Shown: positions 42,143 through 52,021, counted from the stretch's first letter. The stretch: DNA of 64,000 nt from Arenibacter nanhaiticus (GCF_900141935.1 NZ_FQYX01000001.1:66786-130785); one strand, 5' to 3'. Notes: a model not told the origin generated them from the sequence alone. Translations and numbers: made by a program.

Positions 42143-43603
42143 TTGAACCCCTTAAAAAAACTTTTTAAGCATACCTTTATTTACGGTATGGCAACGGTAC
42201 TGCCCCGTATGCTTAGCTTTCTTTTATTGCCCTTGTATACGGAGGTACTGGAAACTGCCGGTTTTGGGGAGGTAAGCATTATATTTTCCTGGTTTGCCAT
42301 CTTTAATGTTGTTTTGGCATACGGAATGGAAACGGCCTTTTTTAGGTTTTATAGCAATGCCGTAGATAAGGCCAAGGTGGTCAGCACCTCTTTGATCACC
42401 ATTGGCAGTTCTACATTCTTGTTCTTATTGTTGGCCCTGAGTTTTCAGGATTCTATGGCCAAGCTGACGAATATCGATGCCAAGTACATACAGTATGCCA
42501 TCTATATTTTAGCCTTGGATGCCTTGGTGATTATTCCTTTTGCATGGCTAAGGGCCAATGAAGCACCAATGCGGTATGCCCTGGTTAAAATGGCCAATGT
42601 TGTTTTAAACTTTGGGCTAAACATCCTGTTTTTATTGGTGTTGCCAAAAATGGCGGTACCAGGTTCCGATGCGGTCTGGAATATGCTGTACCGTCCCGAT
42701 TTTGAAATCTCCTATATATTTATTGCCAATCTTATCGCAAGTGGATCGAGCTTGCTATTGATGTCCGATGTTTATTTTAAAAGCTCGTATCGCTTTGACA
42801 GGCTAATGTGGAAGAAAATGATGAAGTATGCCTTTCCGGTATTGATAGCAGGCTTGGCCTATTCTGTCAATGAGGTCTTTGACAAGATAATGTTGTCTTA
42901 CCTATTGCCAGCAAATATAGCCGATAGCGAAATTGGCAAGTATGCCGGTTGTTATCGATTGGCTATGTTTATGACCTTGTTTGCTACCGCCTTTAGGATG
43001 GGAATAGAACCTTTTTTCTTTAGTCACTCCTCTGCTGAAAATCCGCAAAGGACCTATGCGCAAATCACCAACTATTTTGTTGTCTTTGGCAGTATTATCT
43101 TATTAGGGGTGGTCGTTTTTGCCGATACCTTAAAAGTACTATTGGTGCGCAATGAAGATTATTGGGAGGCCATGCCGGTTGTGCCCATGATCGTTTTGGC
43201 TAGTTTCTGTTTGGGCATCTACCATAACTTATCTGTTTGGTACAAGGTAACGGACAGAACTAAAGTTGGGGCCTATATCTCTATTGTGGGCGCTGTGCTG
43301 ACGATTATTATTAATTACGCCTTTATTCCCCTGTATGGGTATATGGCCTCGGCAGTAGCCACCCTAGTGGCCTATGCCGTGATGATGCTGCTTTCTTTCA
43401 GTATTGGTCAGCGGTATTACCCCATACCGTACGACCTGCGTAAAATATTGTTTTACCTGTTGGTATCCATTGGTTTTTCCGTGCTATCCTTTTATGTGTT
43501 TGATCGGAATTTAATCGTAGGTATTGTACTTTTGTTGCTGTATTTAGGATTGGTCTATTCACAGGAGCGGGTAAAACTAAAACAGCTTTTTGTGAAAAAA
43601 TAA
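42143..43603 (+). CDS. Polysaccharide/lipid-linked oligosaccharide flippase (MOP superfamily)
   Basis: 486 residues, about 12 to 14 hydrophobic segments. It begins MNPLKKLFKHTFIYGMATVLPRMLSFLLLPLY from a TTG start, then ETAGFGEVSIIFSWFAIF, typical of the RfbX/Wzx-like group. In flavobacteria a flippase upstream of dut is common, so this is presumably a housekeeping copy, distinct from the WzxC-like protein of the AT-rich island. It would move a lipid-linked glycan across the inner membrane. Substrate unknown. Confidence 0.88.
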   Translation: MNPLKKLFKHTFIYGMATVLPRMLSFLLLPLYTEVLETAGFGEVSIIFSWFAIFNVVLAYGMETAFFRFYSNAVDKAKVVSTSLITIGSSTFLFLLLALSFQDSMAKLTNIDAKYIQYAIYILALDALVIIPFAWLRANEAPMRYALVKMANVVLNFGLNILFLLVLPKMAVPGSDAVWNMLYRPDFEISYIFIANLIASGSSLLLMSDVYFKSSYRFDRLMWKKMMKYAFPVLIAGLAYSVNEVFDKIMLSYLLPANIADSEIGKYAGCYRLAMFMTLFATAFRMGIEPFFFSHSSAENPQRTYAQITNYFVVFGSIILLGVVVFADTLKVLLVRNEDYWEAMPVVPMIVLASFCLGIYHNLSVWYKVTDRTKVGAYISIVGAVLTIIINYAFIPLYGYMASAVATLVAYAVMMLLSFSIGQRYYPIPYDLRKILFYLLVSIGFSVLSFYVFDRNLIVGIVLLLLYLGLVYSQERVKLKQLFVKK

Positions 43604-43709
43604 CAGTTGCGGTTCTAAAGGATATGAGGTCATAAATATTTATATGGCACTAGAATTGCGGAAGAGAATATAGTATTGAATAAGCGCTTACAAACAAAAT
43701 TATACCATT

Positions 43710-44144
43710 ATGCAAATTAAGATTATCAACAAATCTGCTCACCCATTACCGAGTTATGAAACTTTGGCTTCGGCGGGCATGGATTTGAGGGCCAATTTAG
43801 AAGGGCCAATTGTACTGGCTCCCTTAGCAAGGGCTATTGTAAAAACGGGACTTTTTATTGAGCTTCCGGTAGGAACAGAAGCCCAGGTGCGCCCAAGGAG
43901 CGGATTAGCGGCTAAAAAAGGCGTTACCGTATTGAATGCTCCCGGAACCATCGATGCGGATTACAGAGGCGAAATTGGCGTTATTTTAGTTAACTTGTCC
44001 AATGAAGCCTTTACGGTAGAAAACGGAGAGCGTATAGCGCAATTGGTTATTGCCAAGCACGAACGTGCAGAATGGATAAACGCAGACCAATTGTCCGAAA
44101 CCTCAAGGGGTGAAGGCGGCTTTGGTAGTACTGGCGTAAAATAA
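43710..44144 (+). CDS. dut: dUTP diphosphatase
   Basis: 144 residues. It hydrolyses dUTP to dUMP, keeping uracil out of DNA. The five family motifs are present: [42 protein letters not shown] and the C-terminal glycine-rich [11 protein letters not shown] that closes over the active site. It lies 106 bases after the flippase, with a hairpin terminator after it. Confidence 0.97.
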   Translation: MQIKIINKSAHPLPSYETLASAGMDLRANLEGPIVLAPLARAIVKTGLFIELPVGTEAQVRPRSGLAAKKGVTVLNAPGTIDADYRGEIGVILVNLSNEAFTVENGERIAQLVIAKHERAEWINADQLSETSRGEGGFGSTGVK

Positions 44145-44166
44145 TATAATTCTTAGGAAAAAAAAG

Positions 44167-44203
44167 GGGAAGCGATGGTTCGTTTTGGTCGCTTCCCTTA
44201 TTT
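44167..44203 (+). terminator. Probable terminator after dut
   Basis: GGGAAGCGA / TCGCTTCCC, a 9-bp stem with a 13-base loop, followed by TTATTTCT. The T-run is interrupted, so the strength is uncertain. Confidence 0.55.
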
Positions 44204-44237
44204 CTGCTTAGGACTTTGGGGATAGCGATCAATTTTT

Positions 44238-45176
44238 ATGGGTATGAAAAACACACTGTACTTAGTTGTTTTTATTCTTGGATTATGGTTAATCCCGGCA
44301 ACGGCTTATGCCCAAGAAAAAGAATTACAGGAAGAAGAAAGTGCGGCAGTTTCCCTAGAAGACTATTCGGATGAATTTCAAGAAAGCTTTTTTGAAGGCT
44401 TAAAGCAAAAGGGGATAGAAAACTACGATAGGGCTATTGTCCATTTCCTGGAATGCAAACGTCTAGCCCCTCAAAATGTCGATGTAGACCACGAATTGGC
44501 GAAGGCGTATATTTCCTTAAAACAATTTGTTTTGGCACAAGACCATGCCACGGCCGCCGTGAAAGGAGAACCCGAGAACTATTGGTTTTTAAATACCCTC
44601 CAGCAGGCACTGGAAAGTCAGGGCTACTCATTGCAATACCTCGCTTCCGAAATTCCGTTAAAAAACCCTAAACTTCGCCAAAATATGGTGCTGCTGTACT
44701 ATAAAAACCAACAGTACGAAGAGGCGTTGCAACTACTAGATGGTATAACGGCATCACCATTTGTGGCGGAAATGCGTTTTAAAATTAAAGAATCCATACA
44801 GCAAAGAGACGAGCAGGCGAAGGAGCAAGAAACGGTAATAGACAGTACCCCACAAGACGATCCATATGAAAACTATAGCGCTACAATGGCCGAACTCTTG
44901 GCCCAAAACAATTTTGAGGAATTAGAAAAGATCAGTGCCGAGGCGTTGGAAGTCTTTCCGGCTCAGGCATACTTCTATTATGTGCATGGAATGGCCTTGC
45001 AGAAGAACAAAAAATACAAACAGGCCATCGCTATTTTGGAATCCGGATTGGATTATTTGATAGACGATATGCCGCTGGCCAATAAAATATATAAGGAATT
45101 GGCAGATGCCTATAGGACTTTAGGAGATTCTTCGAAGTCAAATATGTATCTTAGTAAAATTAAATCGGGCTTATAA
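44238..45176 (+). CDS. Exported tetratricopeptide-repeat protein
   Basis: 312 residues with a cleavable signal peptide (NTLYLVVFILGLWLIPATAYAQ). Repeats follow in two blocks (about 50-150 and 220-300) with patterns such as YDRAIVHFLECKRLAPQNVDVDHELAKAYISL and AYFYYVHGMALQKNKKYKQAIAILESGL. ATG 44238 or 44244 could be the start. It is 4 bases upstream of the DUF4292 lipoprotein gene and probably acts with it and the EnvC-like protein in the periplasm or envelope (inference). Confidence 0.8.
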   Translation: MGMKNTLYLVVFILGLWLIPATAYAQEKELQEEESAAVSLEDYSDEFQESFFEGLKQKGIENYDRAIVHFLECKRLAPQNVDVDHELAKAYISLKQFVLAQDHATAAVKGEPENYWFLNTLQQALESQGYSLQYLASEIPLKNPKLRQNMVLLYYKNQQYEEALQLLDGITASPFVAEMRFKIKESIQQRDEQAKEQETVIDSTPQDDPYENYSATMAELLAQNNFEELEKISAEALEVFPAQAYFYYVHGMALQKNKKYKQAIAILESGLDYLIDDMPLANKIYKELADAYRTLGDSSKSNMYLSKIKSGL

Positions 45177-45180
45177 TTAT

Positions 45181-45966
45181 ATGAAGAATAGGATACAAAA
45201 GGTGCAAAAATGGGCTGTATTATACATTTTTGTGATCATGGCGGTGTCATGTAAATCGACGAAAATCAGTTCAGATGGTACTGTAGACGAAAATATGAGT
45301 GCCAAAGCGGTGATCAGGAACCATTATTATAGTCACCTAAGTTTTAAGACACTGAGCGGTAGAATTAAGGTAGATTATTCCGATGGGCATGGCTCTCAAG
45401 GGGTGAATGTAAGCATACGGATGGAAAAGGACAAGGCCATATGGCTGAGTGCTCCTCTAGGGGTTGTGAAGGCGTTTATAACACCAAAACGGGTCTCTTT
45501 TTACAATAAATTGGACAACGAATATTTTGACGGGGATTTTTCCTATCTGAGCAAGCTCTTAGGCACCGATATTGACTTCGAAAAAATACAAAGCCTACTT
45601 TTGGGCGAGGCACTGGTAGATTTAAGGGATGACAAGTATGCCGTTGCTATTAAAGAAGGCAACTACGAATTAAAGCCACAAAAGGTGGCCGACTTATTAA
45701 AGACCTTGTTTGTGGTAGAGCCCCGAAATTTTAAAATGGCGTCTCAATTAGTAGCACAGCCATTAAAAAACAGGATGCTAGCCATAGAATATAAAAATTA
45801 TCAGAAAATAAGCAATTGGGTATTGCCCAACCATATCCTAATTACCGCTATGGAAGGGGATAAGACCAATAAAATAGACATTCAATATCGTAATATGGAG
45901 TTTAATAGGGACTTAAATTTCAATTACAACATACCCAATGGTTACAAACAAATTGTTTTAAAGTAA
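45181..45966 (+). CDS. DUF4292 outer-membrane-type lipoprotein
   Basis: 261 residues with a lipoprotein signal (WAVLYIFVIMAVSC) placing a lipidated Cys at about 24. The remainder is rich in beta strands, reminiscent of LolA/LolB-like half-barrels (KTLSGRIKVDYSDGHGSQGVNVSIRMEKDKAIWLSA). In flavobacteria it is regularly found between a TPR protein and an EnvC-like protein, as here. Role unknown; a lipoprotein-sorting or envelope-binding function is possible. Confidence 0.8.
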   Translation: MKNRIQKVQKWAVLYIFVIMAVSCKSTKISSDGTVDENMSAKAVIRNHYYSHLSFKTLSGRIKVDYSDGHGSQGVNVSIRMEKDKAIWLSAPLGVVKAFITPKRVSFYNKLDNEYFDGDFSYLSKLLGTDIDFEKIQSLLLGEALVDLRDDKYAVAIKEGNYELKPQKVADLLKTLFVVEPRNFKMASQLVAQPLKNRMLAIEYKNYQKISNWVLPNHILITAMEGDKTNKIDIQYRNMEFNRDLNFNYNIPNGYKQIVLK

Positions 45967-45967
45967 G

Positions 45968-47221
45968 ATGAAAATTAAATCACTGCCTTTAAAATTTACG
46001 GTATTGTTGGTAATCGTTTTGGCGAGCTTTAAGGGGTATGGCCAAACAACGGAGCAAAAGGCCCTGGAAGCAAAAAGGGAACAGCTTCAGAAAGAGATTA
46101 CCCAAATAAACCGTTTGCTGTTAAATGAAAAAAAGGAAAAGGGGAATGTAATAGGGCAGATGGAAGCCATGGATCAAAAAATTAATGTGCGTCAGCAATT
46201 GATCCGGGTAACCAATCAGCAATCCAATCTGTTAAATAGACAGATCAATACCAATATTAGAAACATCAGTAAATTACGGAGCGAATTGGAAGCTTTGAAA
46301 GAAGAATACGCCAATTTGATTCAAAAGTCCTATCAGAACAAATCCCAACAGAGCAGGTTGATGTTTTTGTTGTCGGCCGAAAATTTTCAGCAGGGATTTA
46401 AGCGGTTTCAATACATGAAACAATATACCCAGTACCGAAAGGAACAAGGGGAGCAAATTGTTCTAAAAACCGATGAACTTACCAAGTTAAATCAAGATCT
46501 TACCGTTCAGCGCAAGCAAAAAGACCGTCTGATTGCCGAAAATACAAAGGTCAAGAACGAATTGTTTAAAGAGCTTGCGGCCCAAAAGGAATTGCTGCAG
46601 ACCATACGCAAGAACGAATCAAAATACACCGCTACCATCGCTAAGAAAAAGAAGGAAGCCAAACGGATCGATCAGCAGATCGAAAAATTGATCCGTGAGG
46701 CTATTGCGGCTTCCAATAAGAAGGCGGCCAAGAGTAGTAGTTCCACCGCTACCGCAGCTAGCAGTAGTAGTAAGTTTGTATTGACCCCGGAAGCCGCTAT
46801 CGTGGCCAATAATTTTACAGCTAACAAGGGCAAGCTTATTTGGCCGGTAGAAAAGGGCATAAAAAGTCAAGGTTTCGGTGTGTATAAAGATGCTGTATAT
46901 CCTGGAATTAAACACGAAAGTAACGGGGTAATCATCGCCACCGAGGAAGGCGCCAAAGCAAGGGCAATCTTTGAAGGGGAAGTCATTGCCGTAATTGCCG
47001 TTCCCGGCGGAAATAAGGGGGTGCAGATTAAGCACGGTAACTTTATAAGTACCTATTACAATTTATCTACGCTATACGTAAAAAAGGGTGACAAGGTAAA
47101 GGCCAAAACAGCTTTGGGCACTATTTATACCAATCGGTTTAGCGGGGAAACCCGACTGAAGTTCTACCTCCATAGAGATACGGCTAAATTAAACCCCGAA
47201 GAATGGGTCTATCAATTATAA
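45968..47221 (+). CDS. EnvC-like murein hydrolase activator (degenerate LytM domain)
   Basis: 417 residues: signal peptide ending near KGYGQ, a long coiled coil (about 25-250), a Ser/Ala-rich linker and a C-terminal LytM/M23 domain. In the domain the first zinc ligands HxGxD are replaced (GIKHESNGVIIAT) and the later YAHL and LHFE-type motifs read YYNLS and LKFYLH. This matches EnvC, which activates amidases at division instead of cleaving. The gene starts 1 base after the DUF4292 stop, so expression is coupled. Confidence 0.85.
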   Translation: MKIKSLPLKFTVLLVIVLASFKGYGQTTEQKALEAKREQLQKEITQINRLLLNEKKEKGNVIGQMEAMDQKINVRQQLIRVTNQQSNLLNRQINTNIRNISKLRSELEALKEEYANLIQKSYQNKSQQSRLMFLLSAENFQQGFKRFQYMKQYTQYRKEQGEQIVLKTDELTKLNQDLTVQRKQKDRLIAENTKVKNELFKELAAQKELLQTIRKNESKYTATIAKKKKEAKRIDQQIEKLIREAIAASNKKAAKSSSSTATAASSSSKFVLTPEAAIVANNFTANKGKLIWPVEKGIKSQGFGVYKDAVYPGIKHESNGVIIATEEGAKARAIFEGEVIAVIAVPGGNKGVQIKHGNFISTYYNLSTLYVKKGDKVKAKTALGTIYTNRFSGETRLKFYLHRDTAKLNPEEWVYQL

Positions 47222-47241
47222 TAATGTAAAAAGTTTGAGTG

Positions 47242-48078
47242 ATGAAGACTATAACAGATTTAAAAGGGAGCGTTACTTTATCTAACGGGGTAGCCATGCC
47301 TTATTTGGGCCTAGGAGTGTATTTGTCGGAAGAAGGGAAAGAAGTCGTCAATTCGGTCAAATGGGCCTTAGAGGCGGGCTATAGACATATAGATACTGCG
47401 TCGATCTATAAAAATGAAACTGGGGTAGGCAAAGGTATTAAAGAAAGCGGTGTTCCGCGTGAAGAGGTATTTTTGGTCAGTAAGGTCTGGAATTCCGATC
47501 ATGGCTACGACAGCACCATACAGGCCTTTGAGAATAGTTTAAAACGGCTGGGGACCGATTATCTGGACCTGTATTTAATTCATTGGCCGGTAAAAGGAAA
47601 ATATAAGGAAACCTGGAGGGCCCTAGAGGATTTATACAAGCAAAAACGCATCCGGGCCATAGGGGTGAGCAACTTTTTACAGCATCATTTAGAAGACCTT
47701 ATGGACCAGGCCGAAATTGTTCCCATGGTAAACCAAATGGAATGCCATCCTTACCTGGTGCAACAGGATTTAATAGACTTCTGCCGAAAAAACACCATTC
47801 AGTATGAATGTTGGTCGCCTTTGATGCAGGGAAAAATATTTGAGTTGGACGTGATGAAAACCTTGGCTCAGAAATATGGGAAAACAATTGCCCAGATCGT
47901 TGTGCGCTGGGATTTACAAAAGGGATTGGTGACCATTCCGAAATCAACTAAAAAAGACAGAATAATAGCCAATGCCAATGTATTCGATTTTGAGCTGTCT
48001 CAAGACGATGTACAGCTATTAAACCAACTGGAAAGAAGCGAACGATTTGGACCCGACCCGGATAATTTTGATTTCTAG
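47242..48078 (+). CDS. Aldo/keto reductase
   Basis: 278 residues of the AKR5-type diketogulonate reductase group. Catalytic residues are visible: Asp and Tyr in HIDTASIYKNE, Lys in LVSKVWN and His in LYLIHWPVKG. NADPH contacts lie in VTIPKSTKKDRI. GTG 47239 is immediately before ATG 47242, which I choose. It may be read through from envC (20-base gap) but is not functionally tied. Substrate unknown. Confidence 0.93.
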   Translation: MKTITDLKGSVTLSNGVAMPYLGLGVYLSEEGKEVVNSVKWALEAGYRHIDTASIYKNETGVGKGIKESGVPREEVFLVSKVWNSDHGYDSTIQAFENSLKRLGTDYLDLYLIHWPVKGKYKETWRALEDLYKQKRIRAIGVSNFLQHHLEDLMDQAEIVPMVNQMECHPYLVQQDLIDFCRKNTIQYECWSPLMQGKIFELDVMKTLAQKYGKTIAQIVVRWDLQKGLVTIPKSTKKDRIIANANVFDFELSQDDVQLLNQLERSERFGPDPDNFDF

Positions 48079-48110
48079 GTCGGTAAAACATCCCAATAAA
48101 AATAAGCGTA

Positions 48111-48623
48111 TCAGTCTACAAACAACGCCTTTAGTTCTGTAGCGTCATGGGGTTTCATTTTCCCAGCCAATACCAAACTGAGCTGTTTGCGTCTCAGGGC
48201 GGCATTAAAGCGATCTATTTCCAAGGCGGTTTCTGGCTTTAATTCGGGCACACGGGTAGGTTTACCGGTATCGTCCACGGCCACGAAGGTATAAATAGCC
48301 TCGTTTACCTTAGATCTCTCGCCGTTAAAACGGTCTTCCATCCACACATCTATATAAATCTCCATAGAGGTGTTGAAAGCTCTGGAAACAGCCGCCTCGA
48401 CCGTCACAACACTCCCGACAGGTACCGCTTGGTTAAAAGCCACGTGGTTTACGGAAGCCGTAACGGTAATACGCCTGCTATGTCTTCTGGCGGCAATACT
48501 GGCAGCTCTGTCCATACGGGCCAATAATTCTCCGCCAAACAAATTGTTCAAAGGGTTTGTTTCGCTAGGAAGGACCATATCGGTCATTAAAGTACGAGAT
48601 TCACTTGGGGTTTTAGGCTCCAT
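48111..48623 (-). CDS. Acyl-CoA thioesterase, hotdog fold (YciA/BFIT-like)
   Basis: 170 residues from ATG 48623. It hydrolyses acyl-CoA. Typical are the N-terminal TLMTDMVLPSETNPLNNLFGGELLARMDRAASIAARRHS and VTASVNHVAFNQAVPVG. The longest frame starts at 48641, but a TAnnTTTG element on the minus strand covers 48639-48646, which puts the likely transcript start inside the extra codons. A single hotdog unit is seen. Confidence 0.88.
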   Translation of the reverse strand: MEPKTPSESRTLMTDMVLPSETNPLNNLFGGELLARMDRAASIAARRHSRRITVTASVNHVAFNQAVPVGSVVTVEAAVSRAFNTSMEIYIDVWMEDRFNGERSKVNEAIYTFVAVDDTGKPTRVPELKPETALEIDRFNAALRRKQLSLVLAGKMKPHDATELKALFVD

Positions 48624-48638
48624 TAAATTTAATTTTAG

Positions 48639-48646
48639 CAAAGATA
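48639..48646 (-). promoter_or_regulatory. -7 promoter element (TATCTTTG on the minus strand) of the thioesterase gene
   Basis: Matches TAnnTTTG and decides the start codon at 48623. Confidence 0.55.
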
Positions 48647-48681
48647 CATTGCCGATAATAAGCTAAGAAATAGTATGGGGA

Positions 48682-49629
48682 TTATTTTACGGTAAGCAGC
48701 CAAGCCTCACTAGATTCGGTGCGTTTTATCTTATTTAGATAATTGATGGCTTTGTTTGCGTCGGTAAAACTTCCGTAGGCCACCATGTGTAAACCGTAGT
48801 CGTTCACACCTACATAGGTAGCATTATAACCTTTAGCCTTTAACTGAAGGGCTTTCTTTTCGGCGTTTTCCTGTACTCTAAAGGCACCCGCAATAATTTG
48901 GTGTACCGTAACTTTTTTCTCAGTGGCGATATTTAAGGATACCGCAGGCAATTCTAAAGGGGCGGTGTTAAAGAAAGTCGCCTCTTGTATGTTTTTAGAA
49001 ACTTGCTCTTGAGCATTTTGTCTTACCAATTGCTGGTTGTCCAAGGTATCGTTATAAAGTCTATACCCTGTAAACCCTGTTGCAACGGCCAGTAAAATAA
49101 CGGCAGCATATTTCAAATAAGGTCTGATACCAGATTCTTTCCTGGATTCAGGAGTAATCATAAAAGGAATTTTCTCTTCCAAGGTTTCAACTTCCTCTTT
49201 AAGCACCTCTCTGGCTACAGGAGCCGTCACAAAAGACGATAGTCCAAAAGAAGAGGTCAGGTAATTTACCTGGTTTAAAGGCTGAAACTGAATTTTGGCC
49301 TCCTTGTTGAGCCATAATTCTCCAATGTTGGCAAGAAGCAATCGCTCACCTTGCGCTAAGGTAGCTTTCCACTGCTGAACGACCAGAAGCACTCGCTTAA
49401 GCATCTCGTCATAAGAGGTTTTTTCGGCTTCGGCCATAAAGGAAACCAATAGGCCATCATTGGTAGAAAGCTGTCCGTTAAAAGAAACTATCTTGGAAGG
49501 AGGATGAAATTCATGATTGGTCTCATGAATGATAGCAGATTTCATTTGGGTAAGAAAAGCACCAAATTCCGGTACCACTACACAGTTATACCTGTAAAGA
49601 AGCTCTGTTATATACTGTTCTGTCCTCAT
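48682..49629 (-). CDS. HU-CCDC81/SPOR domain protein, septum or peptidoglycan binding
   Basis: 315 residues from ATG 49629 (MRTEQYITELLYRYNCVVV); a longer start at 49662 adds an unlikely leader. The N-terminal part (1-130) is an HU-like CCDC81 domain found in Bacteroidota, then a membrane segment (YLKYAAVILLAVATGFTGY), a linker and a C-terminal SPOR domain (VHQIIAGAFRVQENAEKKAL...YGSFTDANKAINYL). SPOR domains bind glycan strands lacking stem peptides at division sites. The cytosolic HU-like domain facing a periplasmic SPOR domain suggests a bridge across the inner membrane. Confidence 0.85.
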   Translation of the reverse strand: MRTEQYITELLYRYNCVVVPEFGAFLTQMKSAIIHETNHEFHPPSKIVSFNGQLSTNDGLLVSFMAEAEKTSYDEMLKRVLLVVQQWKATLAQGERLLLANIGELWLNKEAKIQFQPLNQVNYLTSSFGLSSFVTAPVAREVLKEEVETLEEKIPFMITPESRKESGIRPYLKYAAVILLAVATGFTGYRLYNDTLDNQQLVRQNAQEQVSKNIQEATFFNTAPLELPAVSLNIATEKKVTVHQIIAGAFRVQENAEKKALQLKAKGYNATYVGVNDYGLHMVAYGSFTDANKAINYLNKIKRTESSEAWLLTVK

Positions 49630-49732
49630 AACACAAAGATTGTAAAAATTATACAAGTTCAAAACTCTTAAGCTTACTTTTTATTAACATTATATTTTGT
49701 GTATTTTGTAAGGAAATAAACAATAGGTGCAA

Positions 49733-50836
49733 ATGTCTAAAGATGAATTGATTGCGGTGTTGAGGTTACAGGGGATTCCGAATATTGGCGATATTACGGC
49801 AAAGAAACTTATTACGCATTGTGGCAGTGCAATGGCAATATTTGAGGATAATTACGAACAACTCTTAAAGATAGATGGCATAGGATCTCATACTTTAAAG
49901 GGGTTAAGGGATGGGGCATACCTTGAATTGGCCGAGTCGGAATATGAATTTATCCAAAGAGAAAACATAGCCTATTCTTATTTTACGGACCCGGAATATC
50001 CTAAAAATTTAAAGCATTGTATCGATAGTCCGCTATTGCTGTTCAGGATGGGGAATATTGCCCTGGAAAACAAAAAAATGATCAGTGTGGTGGGGACTAG
50101 GAATATGACCAGTTACGGCCAGGCATTTATAGAGGAGTTTATTGCTGCCTTGGCGCCCTTGGATCCGGTGATTGTCAGCGGATTTGCCTATGGGGTCGAT
50201 ATCTGCGCACAAAAGGCCGCCATCAAACACGGACTGCAAACCATAGGGTGTTTGGCGCATGGCCTCAACCAGATATATCCCATGGTACACGGTAAATATG
50301 TAAACGAGGTAAATAAAAATGGAGGGTTTTTTACCGAGTTTAGAAGTAATAGCCATCCGGAAAGAGAGAATTTCTTAAGGAGAAACCGAATAATTGCGGG
50401 GCTGAGCGAGGCTACCATCGTCATAGAGTCTGCCGATAAAGGGGGGAGTTTGGTGACGGCAGATTGTGCACATAGCTACAACAGAGAGGTGTTTGCCGTC
50501 CCGGGCAGGGCGAACGATAAATATAGCCTGGGTTGCAATACGCTGATTAAACAACAAAAGGCACAGATGTTGACCTCGGCCGCCGATCTTGTTTATATGC
50601 TGGGCTGGGAAGTAGAAAAGCCGGCGGATAAAGGAGTGCAAAAACAATTGTTCGTTGAAATGGACGCTACCGAGAATAGTATTTATAAGTATCTGCAGAC
50701 CCATGGGAAGCAAATGCTCGACAGCATCGCCCTAGAATGCCAACTGCCTATTTTTAAGACCTCTTCTACCTTGTTCAATATGGAAATGAAAGGGGTTGTA
50801 AGGCCCTTGCCAGGAAAACTCTTTGAGGCTATTTAA
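49733..50836 (+). CDS. dprA: DNA processing protein DprA
   Basis: 367 residues. It loads RecA on incoming single-stranded DNA during natural transformation. N-terminal helix-hairpin-helix segment (LRLQGIPNIGDITAKKLI), then the Rossmann-like core with ISVVGTRNMTSYG, IVSGFAYGVDICAQKAAI, RNRIIAGLSEATIVIESADKGGSL and the AVPGR motif. The C-terminal domain resembles a winged helix. GTG 49727 lies two codons upstream of the chosen ATG 49733. Confidence 0.95.
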   Translation: MSKDELIAVLRLQGIPNIGDITAKKLITHCGSAMAIFEDNYEQLLKIDGIGSHTLKGLRDGAYLELAESEYEFIQRENIAYSYFTDPEYPKNLKHCIDSPLLLFRMGNIALENKKMISVVGTRNMTSYGQAFIEEFIAALAPLDPVIVSGFAYGVDICAQKAAIKHGLQTIGCLAHGLNQIYPMVHGKYVNEVNKNGGFFTEFRSNSHPERENFLRRNRIIAGLSEATIVIESADKGGSLVTADCAHSYNREVFAVPGRANDKYSLGCNTLIKQQKAQMLTSAADLVYMLGWEVEKPADKGVQKQLFVEMDATENSIYKYLQTHGKQMLDSIALECQLPIFKTSSTLFNMEMKGVVRPLPGKLFEAI

Positions 50837-50998
50837 TGCTTCATTAAAAGAAGCGCCAGGATGTTTATACCCATTGGTTTAAAACAAAAGGGAGCCCAAA
50901 AGCATCGGTTCGGAATCAAGCAAGTACTGATTGGTATAATCTTATAAAGCCTTAATTATAGGAGGGTCTAAGGGACTTCGGCCGACAATAACGGATAT

Positions 50999-51032
50999 AA
51001 AAAAACCTGACAGTAAGTGCTACTGCCAGGGG
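50999..51032 (-). terminator. Terminator of trpS (bidirectional in shape)
   Basis: CCTGACAGTA / TACTGCCAGG with loop AGTGC; on the minus strand it is followed by seven T. It lies 21 bases after the trpS stop. The 160 bases between dprA and this hairpin hold nothing else visible. Confidence 0.75.
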
Positions 51033-51052
51033 ATTTATTTTTATTAGGGCGA

Positions 51053-52021
51053 TTAGTACCCTACTTTTATACGTACGCGTTGTAGTACTTCGTCGGCTAC
51101 TTTTTTAGCTTTTTCAGCGCCTATGGTAAGGGCTGCATCTACCTCATCTAAGTTCTCCATATAGTAATTGTACTTTTCGCGGGCATCGGCAAATTTTTCT
51201 ACAATTAGCTCGTACAAGGCTTGTTTTGCATGACCGTAACCATAGTTGCCACCCAGGTAATTGGCGCGCATTTCTTCGATCTGACTCTCGGAAGCCAATA
51301 TTTTATAAATTGCAAAAACATTGTCCGTTTCTGGGTCCTTTGGTTCTTCCATTCCCTTGCTATCGGTTTGGATCCCCATAATTTGCTTGCGGAGTTTTTT
51401 GTCGGTTTGAAAGAGATTGATCAAGTTTCCTTTACTCTTGCTCATTTTTTCGCCGTCGGTACCGGGAACATACATGGTTTCTTCCTGTATTTTTCCCTCG
51501 GGCATCACAAAGGTCTCTCCCAATTGGGCGTGGAACCTAGACGCCACATCGCGGGTCATTTCTATATGCTGCAATTGATCTTTTCCGACCGGAACTATTT
51601 CGGCATCGTACAATAAGATGTCTGCCGCCATCAGCATGGGGTAACTAAAAAGTCCGGCGTTCACATCGCTTAAGCGATCGGCCTTGTCCTTAAAGGAATG
51701 GGCCAAGGTAAGACGTTGGTACGGAAAGAAACAACTAAGGTACCAACTAAGCTCCGTGGTCTGTGGTACATCGCTCTGGCGATAGAAGACCGTTTTATTG
51801 ATATCCAAGCCAAAGGCCAGCCATGTAGCAGCAACAGCATAGGTGTTGGCGCGCAGCTCTTCCCCATTTTTTATTTGGGTAAGCGAATGCATGTCAGCAA
51901 TAAATAAAAACGATTCGTTTTTCGGATCGTTGGCCATTGCTATGGCGGGCATAACTGCTCCTAAAATATTTCCTAAGTGCGGAGTGCCCGTACTTTGTAT
52001 TCCTGTTAAGATTCTTGCCAT
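51053..52021 (-). CDS. trpS: Tryptophan--tRNA ligase
   Basis: 322 residues from ATG 52021. It charges tRNA-Trp. Class I signatures are the HIGH-like TGTPHLGN in the N-terminus and GEKMSKSKGN (KMSKS). Also typical are MAADILLYDAEIVPVGKDQLQHIEM. A longer frame runs to 52096, but that region holds the promoter element and the oppositely directed gene start, so the shorter start is right. Confidence 0.96.
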   Translation of the reverse strand: MARILTGIQSTGTPHLGNILGAVMPAIAMANDPKNESFLFIADMHSLTQIKNGEELRANTYAVAATWLAFGLDINKTVFYRQSDVPQTTELSWYLSCFFPYQRLTLAHSFKDKADRLSDVNAGLFSYPMLMAADILLYDAEIVPVGKDQLQHIEMTRDVASRFHAQLGETFVMPEGKIQEETMYVPGTDGEKMSKSKGNLINLFQTDKKLRKQIMGIQTDSKGMEEPKDPETDNVFAIYKILASESQIEEMRANYLGGNYGYGHAKQALYELIVEKFADAREKYNYYMENLDEVDAALTIGAEKAKKVADEVLQRVRIKVGY

